DNA of 5,401 nucleotides, from the NCBI GenBank assembly GCA_030611625.1, contig JAUWPK010000258.1, positions 1-5,401 on the forward strand, in the 5' to 3' direction. The notes beneath the pieces were generated by a model, which searched no databases, was not told where the DNA came from, and saw nothing but the letters and a program-made list of their open reading frames with translations. The stretch is from Promethearchaeum sp. Its GTDB lineage: Archaea > Asgardarchaeota > Lokiarchaeia > Sigyniarchaeales > Promethearchaeaceae. Of this stretch, positions 1 through 5,303 are shown one piece after another (the first letter of the stretch is position 1; every line of letters begins with the position of its first letter). The translations under genes were made by a program, and so were the position numbers.

Positions 1-30
1 AACTCTGCAAGGTTGATCATCACAAACTGA
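1..30 (+). CDS. C-terminal end of an upstream gene, possibly an M1-peptidase paralogue (partial)
   Basis: Reading frame 1 is open from the window edge and ends at TGA 28-30, giving NSARLIITN. This resembles DKARLIFTN near the C-terminus of the M1 peptidase just downstream, encoded around 1902-1928. At DNA level, bases 7-27 match 1908-1928 at 17 of 21 positions in the same reading frame. That suggests the preceding gene is a tandem paralogue of the peptidase, whose product would end without the C-terminal membrane anchor seen in the downstream copy. With only nine residues visible, chance similarity is possible. The frame and stop are directly seen; the family assignment is inference. Confidence 0.4.
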   Translation, partial: NSARLIITN

Positions 31-64
31 AATCTTTGAATTTAACGCTGGAATCAATTTTCAA

Positions 65-72
65 TATAAATA
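65..72 (+). promoter_or_regulatory. Candidate TATA box for the M1 peptidase gene
   Basis: TATAAATA at 65-72 matches the archaeal TATA consensus well. It lies in the gap between the upstream stop at 30 and the preferred ATG at 132. Archaeal initiation about 25 bp downstream would put the transcript start near 95, leaving a leader of roughly 35-40 nt. A GGTGA at 105-109 could pair with 16S rRNA, but it sits 22 nt before the ATG, too far for a normal Shine-Dalgarno site. Such AT-rich DNA gives many chance TATA-like strings. Confidence 0.35.
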
Positions 73-131
73 ATTGGTTAATAGTATTAGAAATTTTTTT
101 ATTGGGTGAAGATAATATTAAAAACACAAAA

Positions 132-2114
132 ATGAGAACCACATCTATTATAAAGCTGACAGTTTCCTTATTGATTTTTAATATTTTGCTTTCTTCTACT
201 ACTTTAGTGAATAATTCTGCTAACATCTCATCCGAAGTATTGCCTAAAGATAATTTAATAGATAAAAATAGTTATCTTGAGTCACAAAAATCATTTTATG
301 ATCCACCTTATGAAATTGATCATTTATCGAATTATACATTATCTGTAAAATTGCACGAAGATGATGCAGTTATTGAAGGAAATTTAACTGTTGATTATTA
401 TAACGATGACCCAGTCTCTTTCGATCAAATTCCATTTCACATTTATCCTTCAGGAATGAGCTATGATATAAGACCAGGTAATATTGTAATATATGAAGTA
501 AAAACTTTAGAAGGGCCTCAAACTCTACTTGATTTTCAAGTTTTATCTTCAGAACAATTATTATGGATAAATCTTTCTGAACCATTAAATCCAACAGAAA
601 GAATATCATTTAATATACATTTCAACACTACGCTTCCTGATGGTGGAATTGATAGAGCAAATTATCACGGAACTGATTTAGGATTATCAAAGATTTTTAA
701 GTTTGCAGTAGCATATCCAATGCCAGTAGTATATGATGAAAAAGACGGATGGAATATTGATCCATATTTAGATACAGGAGATCCTTTCTATAGTGATATG
801 GCCTTTTACGACTTTTTCGTTGAAGTACCCACCGGGTTTATAGTTGCAGCTACAGGCGAACTAATAGAAACAATTCCAGAATCAGATACAACTATTTATC
901 ATTATGATCCATTTCTACCGGTTCGCGAATTAACATTCTCAGCATCAAGGTATTTTATTTGTGAATCAATTATGGTAAATAATGTGAACATGTCAACATT
1001 TTATCTTCCTAAATCTCAAGTATATTGGGAAGATTTTTCTTTAAATGTTACAGTACAGGCTGTAACTCTGTATAATGACTCATTTGGACTTTATCCATAC
1101 ACCACTTTTAATGTAGTTGAAGAATATACTTTTTATGGAGGAATGGAACATCCTTTACAAGTCTATATTACAGAATCAATATACATTTATGGAGATCCTC
1201 TATATGTTTTAGAATTAATTATAGCTCATGAAACAGGTCATCAATGGTTTTATCATTTAGTTGGAAATGACGAAATTGACGCAGGATTTCTTGATGAAGG
1301 TCTAGTTGTTTGGGCAACGGATTTCTATTTTGATCATTATTATCCAGAATGGAATTTATATGAAGATTATTACCTTCAATATGAAATCAGGCATTATAAT
1401 TCTTCAACGGAAAAAAGAAAAGGACTTCCAAATAAAATAAACCAATCGATTTATGAGTGCTACACTTCAGGAACAGATTATTGGTATATTGCCTATGAAA
1501 AAGCTCCCATGATCCTTCAGAAATTAAGAGTATTTTTGGGAGAAGAAGATTTTCTAAGTGGGATTCAATTGTTTTTCGATCGATTTGAGTTTAAAATTGC
1601 ATGGCTTTCTGATTTACAGGAAGCTTTTGAGGAAGTTTATGGAAAATCTTTGGATTGGTTCATTAAACCTTGGTTTAATAATAATTATCTCCCAAAATAT
1701 AGCTTTTCCTCCATAGTTTGGGATAGAATTTCATCTCTTTTAAACATCACAATAGAAGATCTTAATGAACAACATAATGAATATCCATATTCTCAACAAT
1801 TAACTTTAGAAGTTTACGATAACCAATCAAATACTATTTTTAATGAAGAAATTTGGGTAAATGGAACAATATATCTCTCCCTTAACTTAACATCAACCCC
1901 TGATAAGGCGAGGTTGATTTTTACAAACAATGTCCTTGCACAATCTACAGAAGGAAGCGAGTTTGTGGATTCATCAAAAATTGAAATATTTGGAGAACCA
2001 CCTGAAGATACAAAACCAAAAATTAATGGAATGCCATTTTTCGCATTTTTCATCTGTTTTTCAATCGGAAGTATTCTCGTCCTTATACGAATGAGATATG
2101 AGAAAAATCATTGA
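132..2114 (+). CDS. Secreted, membrane-anchored M1-family zinc metallopeptidase (aminopeptidase-like)
   Basis: This 660-residue protein has the gluzincin signature of peptidase family M1. Counting from ATG 132, the substrate-binding loop GGMEHP is at 336-341, and HETGH at 366-370 carries zinc ligands H366 and H370 and catalytic E367. E389 follows after exactly 18 residues as the third ligand (FLDEGL), and Y455 in the AYEKA motif is the expected transition-state tyrosine. An N-terminal beta domain (about 60-250) precedes the catalytic domain. A beta-rich segment (about 520-600) and a hydrophobic helix at 634-652 with a basic tail (RMRYEKNH) follow. A signal peptide (MRTTSIIKLTVSLLIFNILL) implies the enzyme body faces outward. 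About 15 N-glycosylation sequons support this. I prefer ATG 132 over an in-frame TTG at 36: the extra 32 residues would bury the signal peptide. Expected activity is release of N-terminal residues from extracellular peptides; the substrate is unknown. The large C-terminal helical domain of classic aminopeptidase N is absent. Confidence 0.9.
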   Translation: MRTTSIIKLTVSLLIFNILLSSTTLVNNSANISSEVLPKDNLIDKNSYLESQKSFYDPPYEIDHLSNYTLSVKLHEDDAVIEGNLTVDYYNDDPVSFDQIPFHIYPSGMSYDIRPGNIVIYEVKTLEGPQTLLDFQVLSSEQLLWINLSEPLNPTERISFNIHFNTTLPDGGIDRANYHGTDLGLSKIFKFAVAYPMPVVYDEKDGWNIDPYLDTGDPFYSDMAFYDFFVEVPTGFIVAATGELIETIPESDTTIYHYDPFLPVRELTFSASRYFICESIMVNNVNMSTFYLPKSQVYWEDFSLNVTVQAVTLYNDSFGLYPYTTFNVVEEYTFYGGMEHPLQVYITESIYIYGDPLYVLELIIAHETGHQWFYHLVGNDEIDAGFLDEGLVVWATDFYFDHYYPEWNLYEDYYLQYEIRHYNSSTEKRKGLPNKINQSIYECYTSGTDYWYIAYEKAPMILQKLRVFLGEEDFLSGIQLFFDRFEFKIAWLSDLQEAFEEVYGKSLDWFIKPWFNNNYLPKYSFSSIVWDRISSLLNITIEDLNEQHNEYPYSQQLTLEVYDNQSNTIFNEEIWVNGTIYLSLNLTSTPDKARLIFTNNVLAQSTEGSEFVDSSKIEIFGEPPEDTKPKINGMPFFAFFICFSIGSILVLIRMRYEKNH

Positions 2115-2116
2115 AA

Positions 2117-2581
2117 TCATTTCCAATTTTTTTTATCTTTATTTATATCAATTTTTTTAGAAATTCCTTTAAATTCAGCTACGGAACCACTCCAATTAAT
2201 AATAATCTTCTGATAATTTAATAGGAATTTTGATTTTACGCTTTCTAAGTAATCAAAAATTTCAGAATTGTCAATATTTTTAGTTGATCTCCCTACAAAT
2301 GTCAAATTTAGGGCGTTAAAATGAGAAAAAGCTAATTTTGATGATTTAGTCTCCAAAACTCTGCATTTATCCAAACCGATTTCAAATGTAAATGCATTTA
2401 TTGCTGCTACAAATCCTGAAAATATATCTTCATCAATTTCTCCTATTCTATCATGAAGATTGTTCTCATCTATATTACTAACTTTTTGCGAGAAGATATG
2501 TAAACCATTACGCGCAATTATCCATAATTCTTGGATTTTTGCAACTTGGTTTTTCGTCATCAAATAAAAAAGATTTTTCAT
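2117..2581 (-). CDS. Longin-like domain protein (Asgard-type small protein)
   Basis: This 154-residue soluble protein has no signal peptide or membrane segment. Its pattern fits a longin/roadblock-like alpha-beta fold. A first strand pair with a tryptophan (ELWIIARNGLHIFSQKV, about 18-34) is followed by an amphipathic helix (DEDIFSGFVAAINAFTFEIG, about 50-69). A strand block at about 72-97 (SKLAFSHFNALNLTFVGRS) and a second helix (about 106-128) come next. Longin proteins in eukaryotes act in vesicle trafficking and as partners of small GTPases. Asgard genomes encode many stand-alone versions of unknown role. The gene lies 30 bp downstream of UPF0179 on the same strand, so the two may form an operon. 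Two starts are possible: ATG at 2581, or M8 (codon 2560-2558), which would give 147 residues and also begins shortly before the first strand. The assignment is by pattern recognition of the fold, not by a diagnostic motif. Confidence 0.6.
   Translation of the reverse strand: MKNLFYLMTKNQVAKIQELWIIARNGLHIFSQKVSNIDENNLHDRIGEIDEDIFSGFVAAINAFTFEIGLDKCRVLETKSSKLAFSHFNALNLTFVGRSTKNIDNSEIFDYLESVKSKFLLNYQKIIINWSGSVAEFKGISKKIDINKDKKNWK
2127..2158 (+). terminator. Candidate oligo-T terminator for the M1 peptidase transcript
   Basis: Two T-tracts on the plus strand, T8 at 2127-2134 and T7 at 2152-2158, begin 12 nt after the peptidase stop. Archaeal RNA polymerase can terminate at such oligo-T runs without a hairpin. 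The tracts lie inside the 3' end of the convergent longin-like gene, where they encode lysine and asparagine codons, so codon composition alone could explain them. Confidence 0.35.
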
Positions 2582-2611
2582 TTTATTTAAAAAATCGGAA
2601 AATTTTAAAAA

Positions 2612-3085
2612 TTAAATTGAACTCGTTTCCTTTTCAACTTGTACCAAAGAAAGGTGTTTATTTCTACTACAATCACTAATTTTCTCAATTTTTTTAATGA
2701 TTCTGATTTTTCCTTTATTTATCAATAATTTAGATGGTTGGCAATATTGAAAATAAGGACATTTCTCATTATCACAACCGATCGAATTAAACTCCATTAT
2801 TGAACCAAGATAAATATCTTTGTTTTCCATAGATATAATAATTTCAGGTGTATCCAGCTTGCATAGAATCATTAATTCTTCATGAAAATCATTTGGGCAT
2901 TTCATCTTTCGATCTATTACCTCAACAATTTCAAAGACTGATTCGGGGATGAGATTTTCTTGACAAGTGGTATACAGTTTACAGTTTTTAGGACATTTCG
3001 GATTTGGACCTTGGAAAAAAAATTGAAATCCCTTAAATGCATAACTTTTTCCAATAAATGTCAAAATTTCTTTTGCGTCGTTCAT
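2612..3085 (-). CDS. UPF0179 family cysteine-rich protein
   Basis: The 157 residues match the archaeal UPF0179 family in length and layout: an N-terminal strand region ending in GPNPKC, a cysteine cluster, a basic strand, then a second cysteine cluster. Nine cysteines are present: 31, 35, 41, 63, 75, 104, 109, 115 and 139. Eight form two matching quartets, C31-C35-C41-C63 and C104-C109-C115-C139. The last cysteine of each is followed by a histidine five residues later (H68 and H144). This suggests two metal or iron-sulfur sites in two tandem repeats; metal binding is inference and the family's function is not known to me. The ATG at 3085 has no Shine-Dalgarno motif, but a TATA-like string lies about 30 bp upstream, consistent with a leaderless transcript. 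The gene diverges from the proteasome beta gene and probably leads a two-gene unit with the longin-like protein. Confidence 0.85.
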   Translation of the reverse strand: MNDAKEILTFIGKSYAFKGFQFFFQGPNPKCPKNCKLYTTCQENLIPESVFEIVEVIDRKMKCPNDFHEELMILCKLDTPEIIISMENKDIYLGSIMEFNSIGCDNEKCPYFQYCQPSKLLINKGKIRIIKKIEKISDCSRNKHLSLVQVEKETSSI

Positions 3086-3109
3086 TGATAAGTAAATAAA
3101 GCCATAGGG

Positions 3110-3123
3110 ATATTTATTTATTT
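3110..3123 (-). promoter_or_regulatory. Candidate TATA element for UPF0179
   Basis: On the minus strand this reads AAATAAATAAATAT, ending 24 nt before the ATG at 3085. That spacing would place transcription initiation at or next to the start codon, as in archaeal leaderless mRNAs. It lies in the divergent intergenic region and touches the first of two TCATGA palindromes. Confidence 0.35.
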
Positions 3124-3137
3124 CATGATTTTCATGA
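3123..3137. repeat. Paired TCATGA palindromes in the divergent promoter region
   Basis: TCATGA occurs at 3123-3128 and again at 3132-3137, with start points 9 bp apart, within a near-direct repeat (TTCATGAT / TTCATGAA). The pair lies just upstream of the UPF0179 TATA-like element and about 45 bp upstream of the proteasome TATA box. A spacing of near one helical turn could suit a dimeric regulator, but no known operator is recognised. Confidence 0.3.
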
Positions 3138-3179
3138 ATTTTACTATCCCCTAATAAGAAGCTAAGTTATTTTCTATCA

Positions 3180-3187
3180 TATAAAAT
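3180..3187 (+). promoter_or_regulatory. Candidate TATA box for the proteasome beta gene
   Basis: TATAAAAT at 3180-3187 is the best plus-strand TATA-like string upstream of the ATG at 3229. Initiation about 25 bp downstream would give a start near 3208 and a leader of about 20 nt without a Shine-Dalgarno motif. ATG triplets at 3198 and 3201 are out of frame with the gene, so ATG 3229 is the only sensible start in this gap. Confidence 0.4.
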
Positions 3188-3228
3188 ATTTTTAGTAATG
3201 ATGAATTCTTCTAAATTGAATTTAAATT

Positions 3229-3948
3229 ATGAATCACTTACCAAATGAACAACCAAATTTCAATTTCATTGAAATTACTCCAGATAATGTCGATGATTTT
3301 AAAGCAAAAAATATTGGAGCACTTCCTATACTTAAAACGGGCACAACTACAGTTGCTTGCAAAATAAAAGATGGAGTAATTATGGCCACTGATAACCGTG
3401 CTACAATGGGGTATTTTGTTGCAAATAAAAACGCAAAAAAGTTACATAAAATCCAAGATTATCTATATATGACAATTGCAGGAGGAGTAGCTGACGCAAT
3501 ATATCTAATTGAGTTATTAAAGGCAGAAACTGAAATATACAACCTTAAAAATGATAAACCGATTGGAATTGGGCAATCTGCTAGACTTTTACAAAACATT
3601 CTATACAATAAAAAAGGTTTTTATCAAGTTGGACATTTACTTGGGGGTGTAACTGATTCAGAAGGTCCTAAAGTATACAATTTGGGAGGCTATGGTTCAC
3701 TCATGGATAACGATTATGCTTCAGTTGGATCAGGTTCGGTATTTGCATTGGGAATTTTAGAAACCGAATGGAAAGAAGATCTAACCTTAGAAGAAGGATT
3801 AAAAGTTTGCACTCGAGCCGTAAGATCAGCAATTATACGTGATATGGCATCTGGTAACGGGATTGATTTAGTTGCAATTCAAAAAGGAAAAGAACCAGTT
3901 GAAAAACGATATGAAATTTCCGATCAAGATTTGATTGAATTAAAATAA
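3229..3948 (+). CDS. psmB: Proteasome beta subunit (20S core, N-terminal threonine hydrolase)
   Basis: This is the proteolytic subunit of the archaeal 20S proteasome, forming the inner seven-member rings that degrade unfolded proteins fed by an ATPase. A 38-residue propeptide ends at G38, and autocleavage would expose T39 (motif KTGTTTVA) as the nucleophile. Mature numbering places Asp17 at D55 (ATDNRATMG), Lys33 at K71 and Thr21 at T59. The GSGS loop (S168) and RDMASG (D205, S208) match Ser129, Asp166 and Ser169 with one inserted residue. All active-site residues are present, so the subunit should be catalytic. S1-pocket residue 45 is isoleucine (I83), as in Thermoplasma, predicting chymotrypsin-like preference. 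Phrases such as AGGVAD and SVGSGSVFALG read more like eukaryotic beta5 than typical euryarchaeal subunits. No alpha subunit or ATPase gene is in the window. The gene appears to head a same-strand run with the next two genes. Confidence 0.96.
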   Translation: MNHLPNEQPNFNFIEITPDNVDDFKAKNIGALPILKTGTTTVACKIKDGVIMATDNRATMGYFVANKNAKKLHKIQDYLYMTIAGGVADAIYLIELLKAETEIYNLKNDKPIGIGQSARLLQNILYNKKGFYQVGHLLGGVTDSEGPKVYNLGGYGSLMDNDYASVGSGSVFALGILETEWKEDLTLEEGLKVCTRAVRSAIIRDMASGNGIDLVAIQKGKEPVEKRYEISDQDLIELK

Positions 3949-3957
3949 AACAATGGA

Positions 3958-3965
3958 TTTTTTTT
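3958..3965 (+). terminator. Oligo-T tract after the proteasome gene
   Basis: A run of eight T residues begins 10 nt after the psmB stop and ends two bases before the next ATG. It could cause full or partial termination and so limit readthrough into the downstream genes. There is no stem-loop. A TATA-like TTAAAATAAA at 3940-3949 could alternatively serve as a separate promoter for the next gene with leaderless initiation at 3968. Confidence 0.25.
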
Positions 3966-3967
3966 AA

Positions 3968-4714
3968 ATGACGATTAAAATTTTAATCGATCTGTCCCAT
4001 AACGAGCAATTAAAATCATTTCCGGAACAAGTCTTTAATCATTCTGATTTTTTCTTTGATTTTACAAGACCATCTGATGATCTCTCCGAAATTAATTTAA
4101 ATCAATATAATCTGCTTATTATTGGTAATCCAAAACCTAGAAAAAGCACAGATTTACTCTTTAAACCCTCAGAAATAAAACATATCAAGGATTATCTTAA
4201 AAAAGGGGGAAATTTATTAATAACATCTGGAGCTCGTGGCGATTATAATCTTGAGAATAACTTAGGCTCTTTAAGGGTTTTTCATAATATTACAGGAATA
4301 AGTCGATATCATTATTCAATTCTATTTCATATGACAAAAATTCATTATTCTCAAAAAAAGATAAATTTGATAATAAAAGAATTTCCAAAACATCCTATTT
4401 TTAAAAATTTTAACACTAAAGATGAAATTATCTTTGGAAAATCAACATATTTTACAATTAGTCCAAAAAAAAATGCAGAAGTTTTACTCTATTCTCCGAA
4501 CAATACTGATGCTCATTTTTATTTATCAGATGAAGAAAAAACAATTAATAAAAAGCCAATTTTCATCGTAAACGAATATTTTGAAGGTAAGGTAGCAATA
4601 ATAGCAACTTCTGAATTTCTTAGTAAAAATAAATTAAGCGGAATTGGAGTTGGGTCAAATAAGAAGTTTCTTTTTGGATTATTGAGTTGGTTTTTCGATC
4701 AAAATATTAGTTAA
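3968..4714 (+). CDS. GIFT/GATase1-like domain protein, IFT52- or DUF4350-like
   Basis: The 248-residue protein has the Rossmann-like pattern of Class I glutamine-amidotransferase-like domains. It starts with a strand (IKILIDLSHNE, 3-13), then a strand and loop (YNLLIIGNPKPRK, 47-59). A segment like the GIFT domain of IFT52 and GldG follows (FKPSEIKHIKDYLKKGGNLL, 65-84). ITSGARGD (85-92) takes the place of the nucleophile elbow. No cysteine occurs anywhere in the protein, so it cannot be a glutaminase; a binding or scaffolding role is more likely. The C-terminal half has further strands (KPIFIVNEYFEGKVAIIATS, 196-215) and an ending helix rich in Phe and Trp. There is no signal peptide or membrane helix. 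It begins 19 bp after psmB and 28 bp before the next gene, so cotranscription is plausible although an oligo-T tract intervenes. DUF4350-type proteins share this layout, and I cannot separate the two by eye. The precise function is unknown. Confidence 0.6.
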   Translation: MTIKILIDLSHNEQLKSFPEQVFNHSDFFFDFTRPSDDLSEINLNQYNLLIIGNPKPRKSTDLLFKPSEIKHIKDYLKKGGNLLITSGARGDYNLENNLGSLRVFHNITGISRYHYSILFHMTKIHYSQKKINLIIKEFPKHPIFKNFNTKDEIIFGKSTYFTISPKKNAEVLLYSPNNTDAHFYLSDEEKTINKKPIFIVNEYFEGKVAIIATSEFLSKNKLSGIGVGSNKKFLFGLLSWFFDQNIS

Positions 4715-4742
4715 TAATCATTAAATTTATTATTCAATTTTT

Positions 4743-5303
4743 ATGGAAAAATTTTTTTTTAATCTCTCCTTTTCTAGAAAAGACACGATCTATCACGGTG
4801 ATTTTATTATTAATGAAGAAAAACGGAAAAATGTCGATTTAATTGTCGGATATGGAACTTTCATAACAAATAAAATGTTTAAATTTTCAAAAGATGTCAA
4901 AATTTGTTTCGTTCCTAAGTGTCGAAGAATTTACATACCATCAGAACATTTTCCATTTGCTTTGGAAGATCCTTCAAAAGATGGTTTTTTTGCTCTTCTA
5001 TTTAAAGTAGAACATAAAGAATTCAAGCGCTTGGATTTTTATGAGGGTGTTGATGCAGGATTATTTTATAGAAAAAAAATCTCAATCCTGGTAAAAAAAG
5101 ACTTGAAAAATTATGTCAAAAAACAAGCATTTATATATCTCCCAACAGAACAATCTATTTCTGACCATAATTTAACATTAGATTGCGATAAAGAAGATGG
5201 ATGGATTGAAAAAATTCGTGCAAATCCAGAAGTTTGTGAGAAATTCCCAGAATTATTAGAAAAAAATGGAGATAATATTCTTAATTTCACTAATTTAAAT
5301 TAA
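4743..5303 (+). CDS. Gamma-glutamylcyclotransferase / AIG2-like family protein
   Basis: The 186 residues carry the hallmarks of the GGCT/AIG2 fold. An N-terminal glycine motif (DLIVGYGTFIT, 32-42) corresponds to the YGT/YGS phosphate- or carboxylate-binding loop. RLDFYEGVDAGLFYRKKISI (96-115) holds E101 at the position of the catalytic glutamate, in wording close to the EGV segment of human GGCT. GFFALLFKV (81-89) is the strand before that element. Family members form 5-oxoproline by intramolecular cyclisation of gamma-glutamyl compounds; the true substrate here is open. About 30 residues precede the glycine motif, whereas most family members start within about 10 of it. No later in-frame ATG exists before M45, so the extension seems genuine. 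An A5T9 homopolymer at 4747-4760 lies right inside the start. No Shine-Dalgarno motif is present. The stop TAA overlaps the stop of the convergent gene. Confidence 0.7.
   Translation: MEKFFFNLSFSRKDTIYHGDFIINEEKRKNVDLIVGYGTFITNKMFKFSKDVKICFVPKCRRIYIPSEHFPFALEDPSKDGFFALLFKVEHKEFKRLDFYEGVDAGLFYRKKISILVKKDLKNYVKKQAFIYLPTEQSISDHNLTLDCDKEDGWIEKIRANPEVCEKFPELLEKNGDNILNFTNLN
5260..5266 (-). terminator. Candidate oligo-T terminator for the convergent right-edge gene
   Basis: Seven A residues on the plus strand give a T7 tract on the minus strand, 33 nt past the stop of the minus-strand gene that enters from the right edge. It lies inside the 3' end of the cyclotransferase-like gene, where it encodes lysine codons, so it may simply reflect codon use. 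Confidence 0.2.

Noticed and set aside
20..226. Minus-strand open frame of 68 codons with a hydrophobic stretch
   Set aside because: It lies mostly opposite the peptidase signal peptide, whose complement naturally reads as hydrophobic. It has no family resemblance.
370..609. Minus-strand open frame of 79 codons
   Set aside because: It is wholly antisense to the peptidase N-terminal domain and has no recognisable motif; a shadow frame in AT-rich DNA.
1814..2053. Minus-strand open frame of 79 codons
   Set aside because: It is antisense to the peptidase C-terminal beta region, without motif or start signal.
3153..3171. AATAA...TTATT inverted repeat in the divergent region
   Set aside because: A 5-bp all-AT stem is expected by chance in this composition and has no terminator-like T run in a sensible place.
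3198..3203. ATGATG just upstream of the proteasome gene as an alternative start
   Set aside because: Both ATGs are out of frame with the proteasome gene, and an in-frame stop lies directly upstream of ATG 3229.
3968..5303. Possible new defence or toxin-antitoxin pair downstream of the proteasome gene
   Set aside because: The two genes look like a GIFT/GATase1-like protein and a GGCT-like protein, with no nuclease, toxin, transposase or integration marks. Housekeeping context is more likely.
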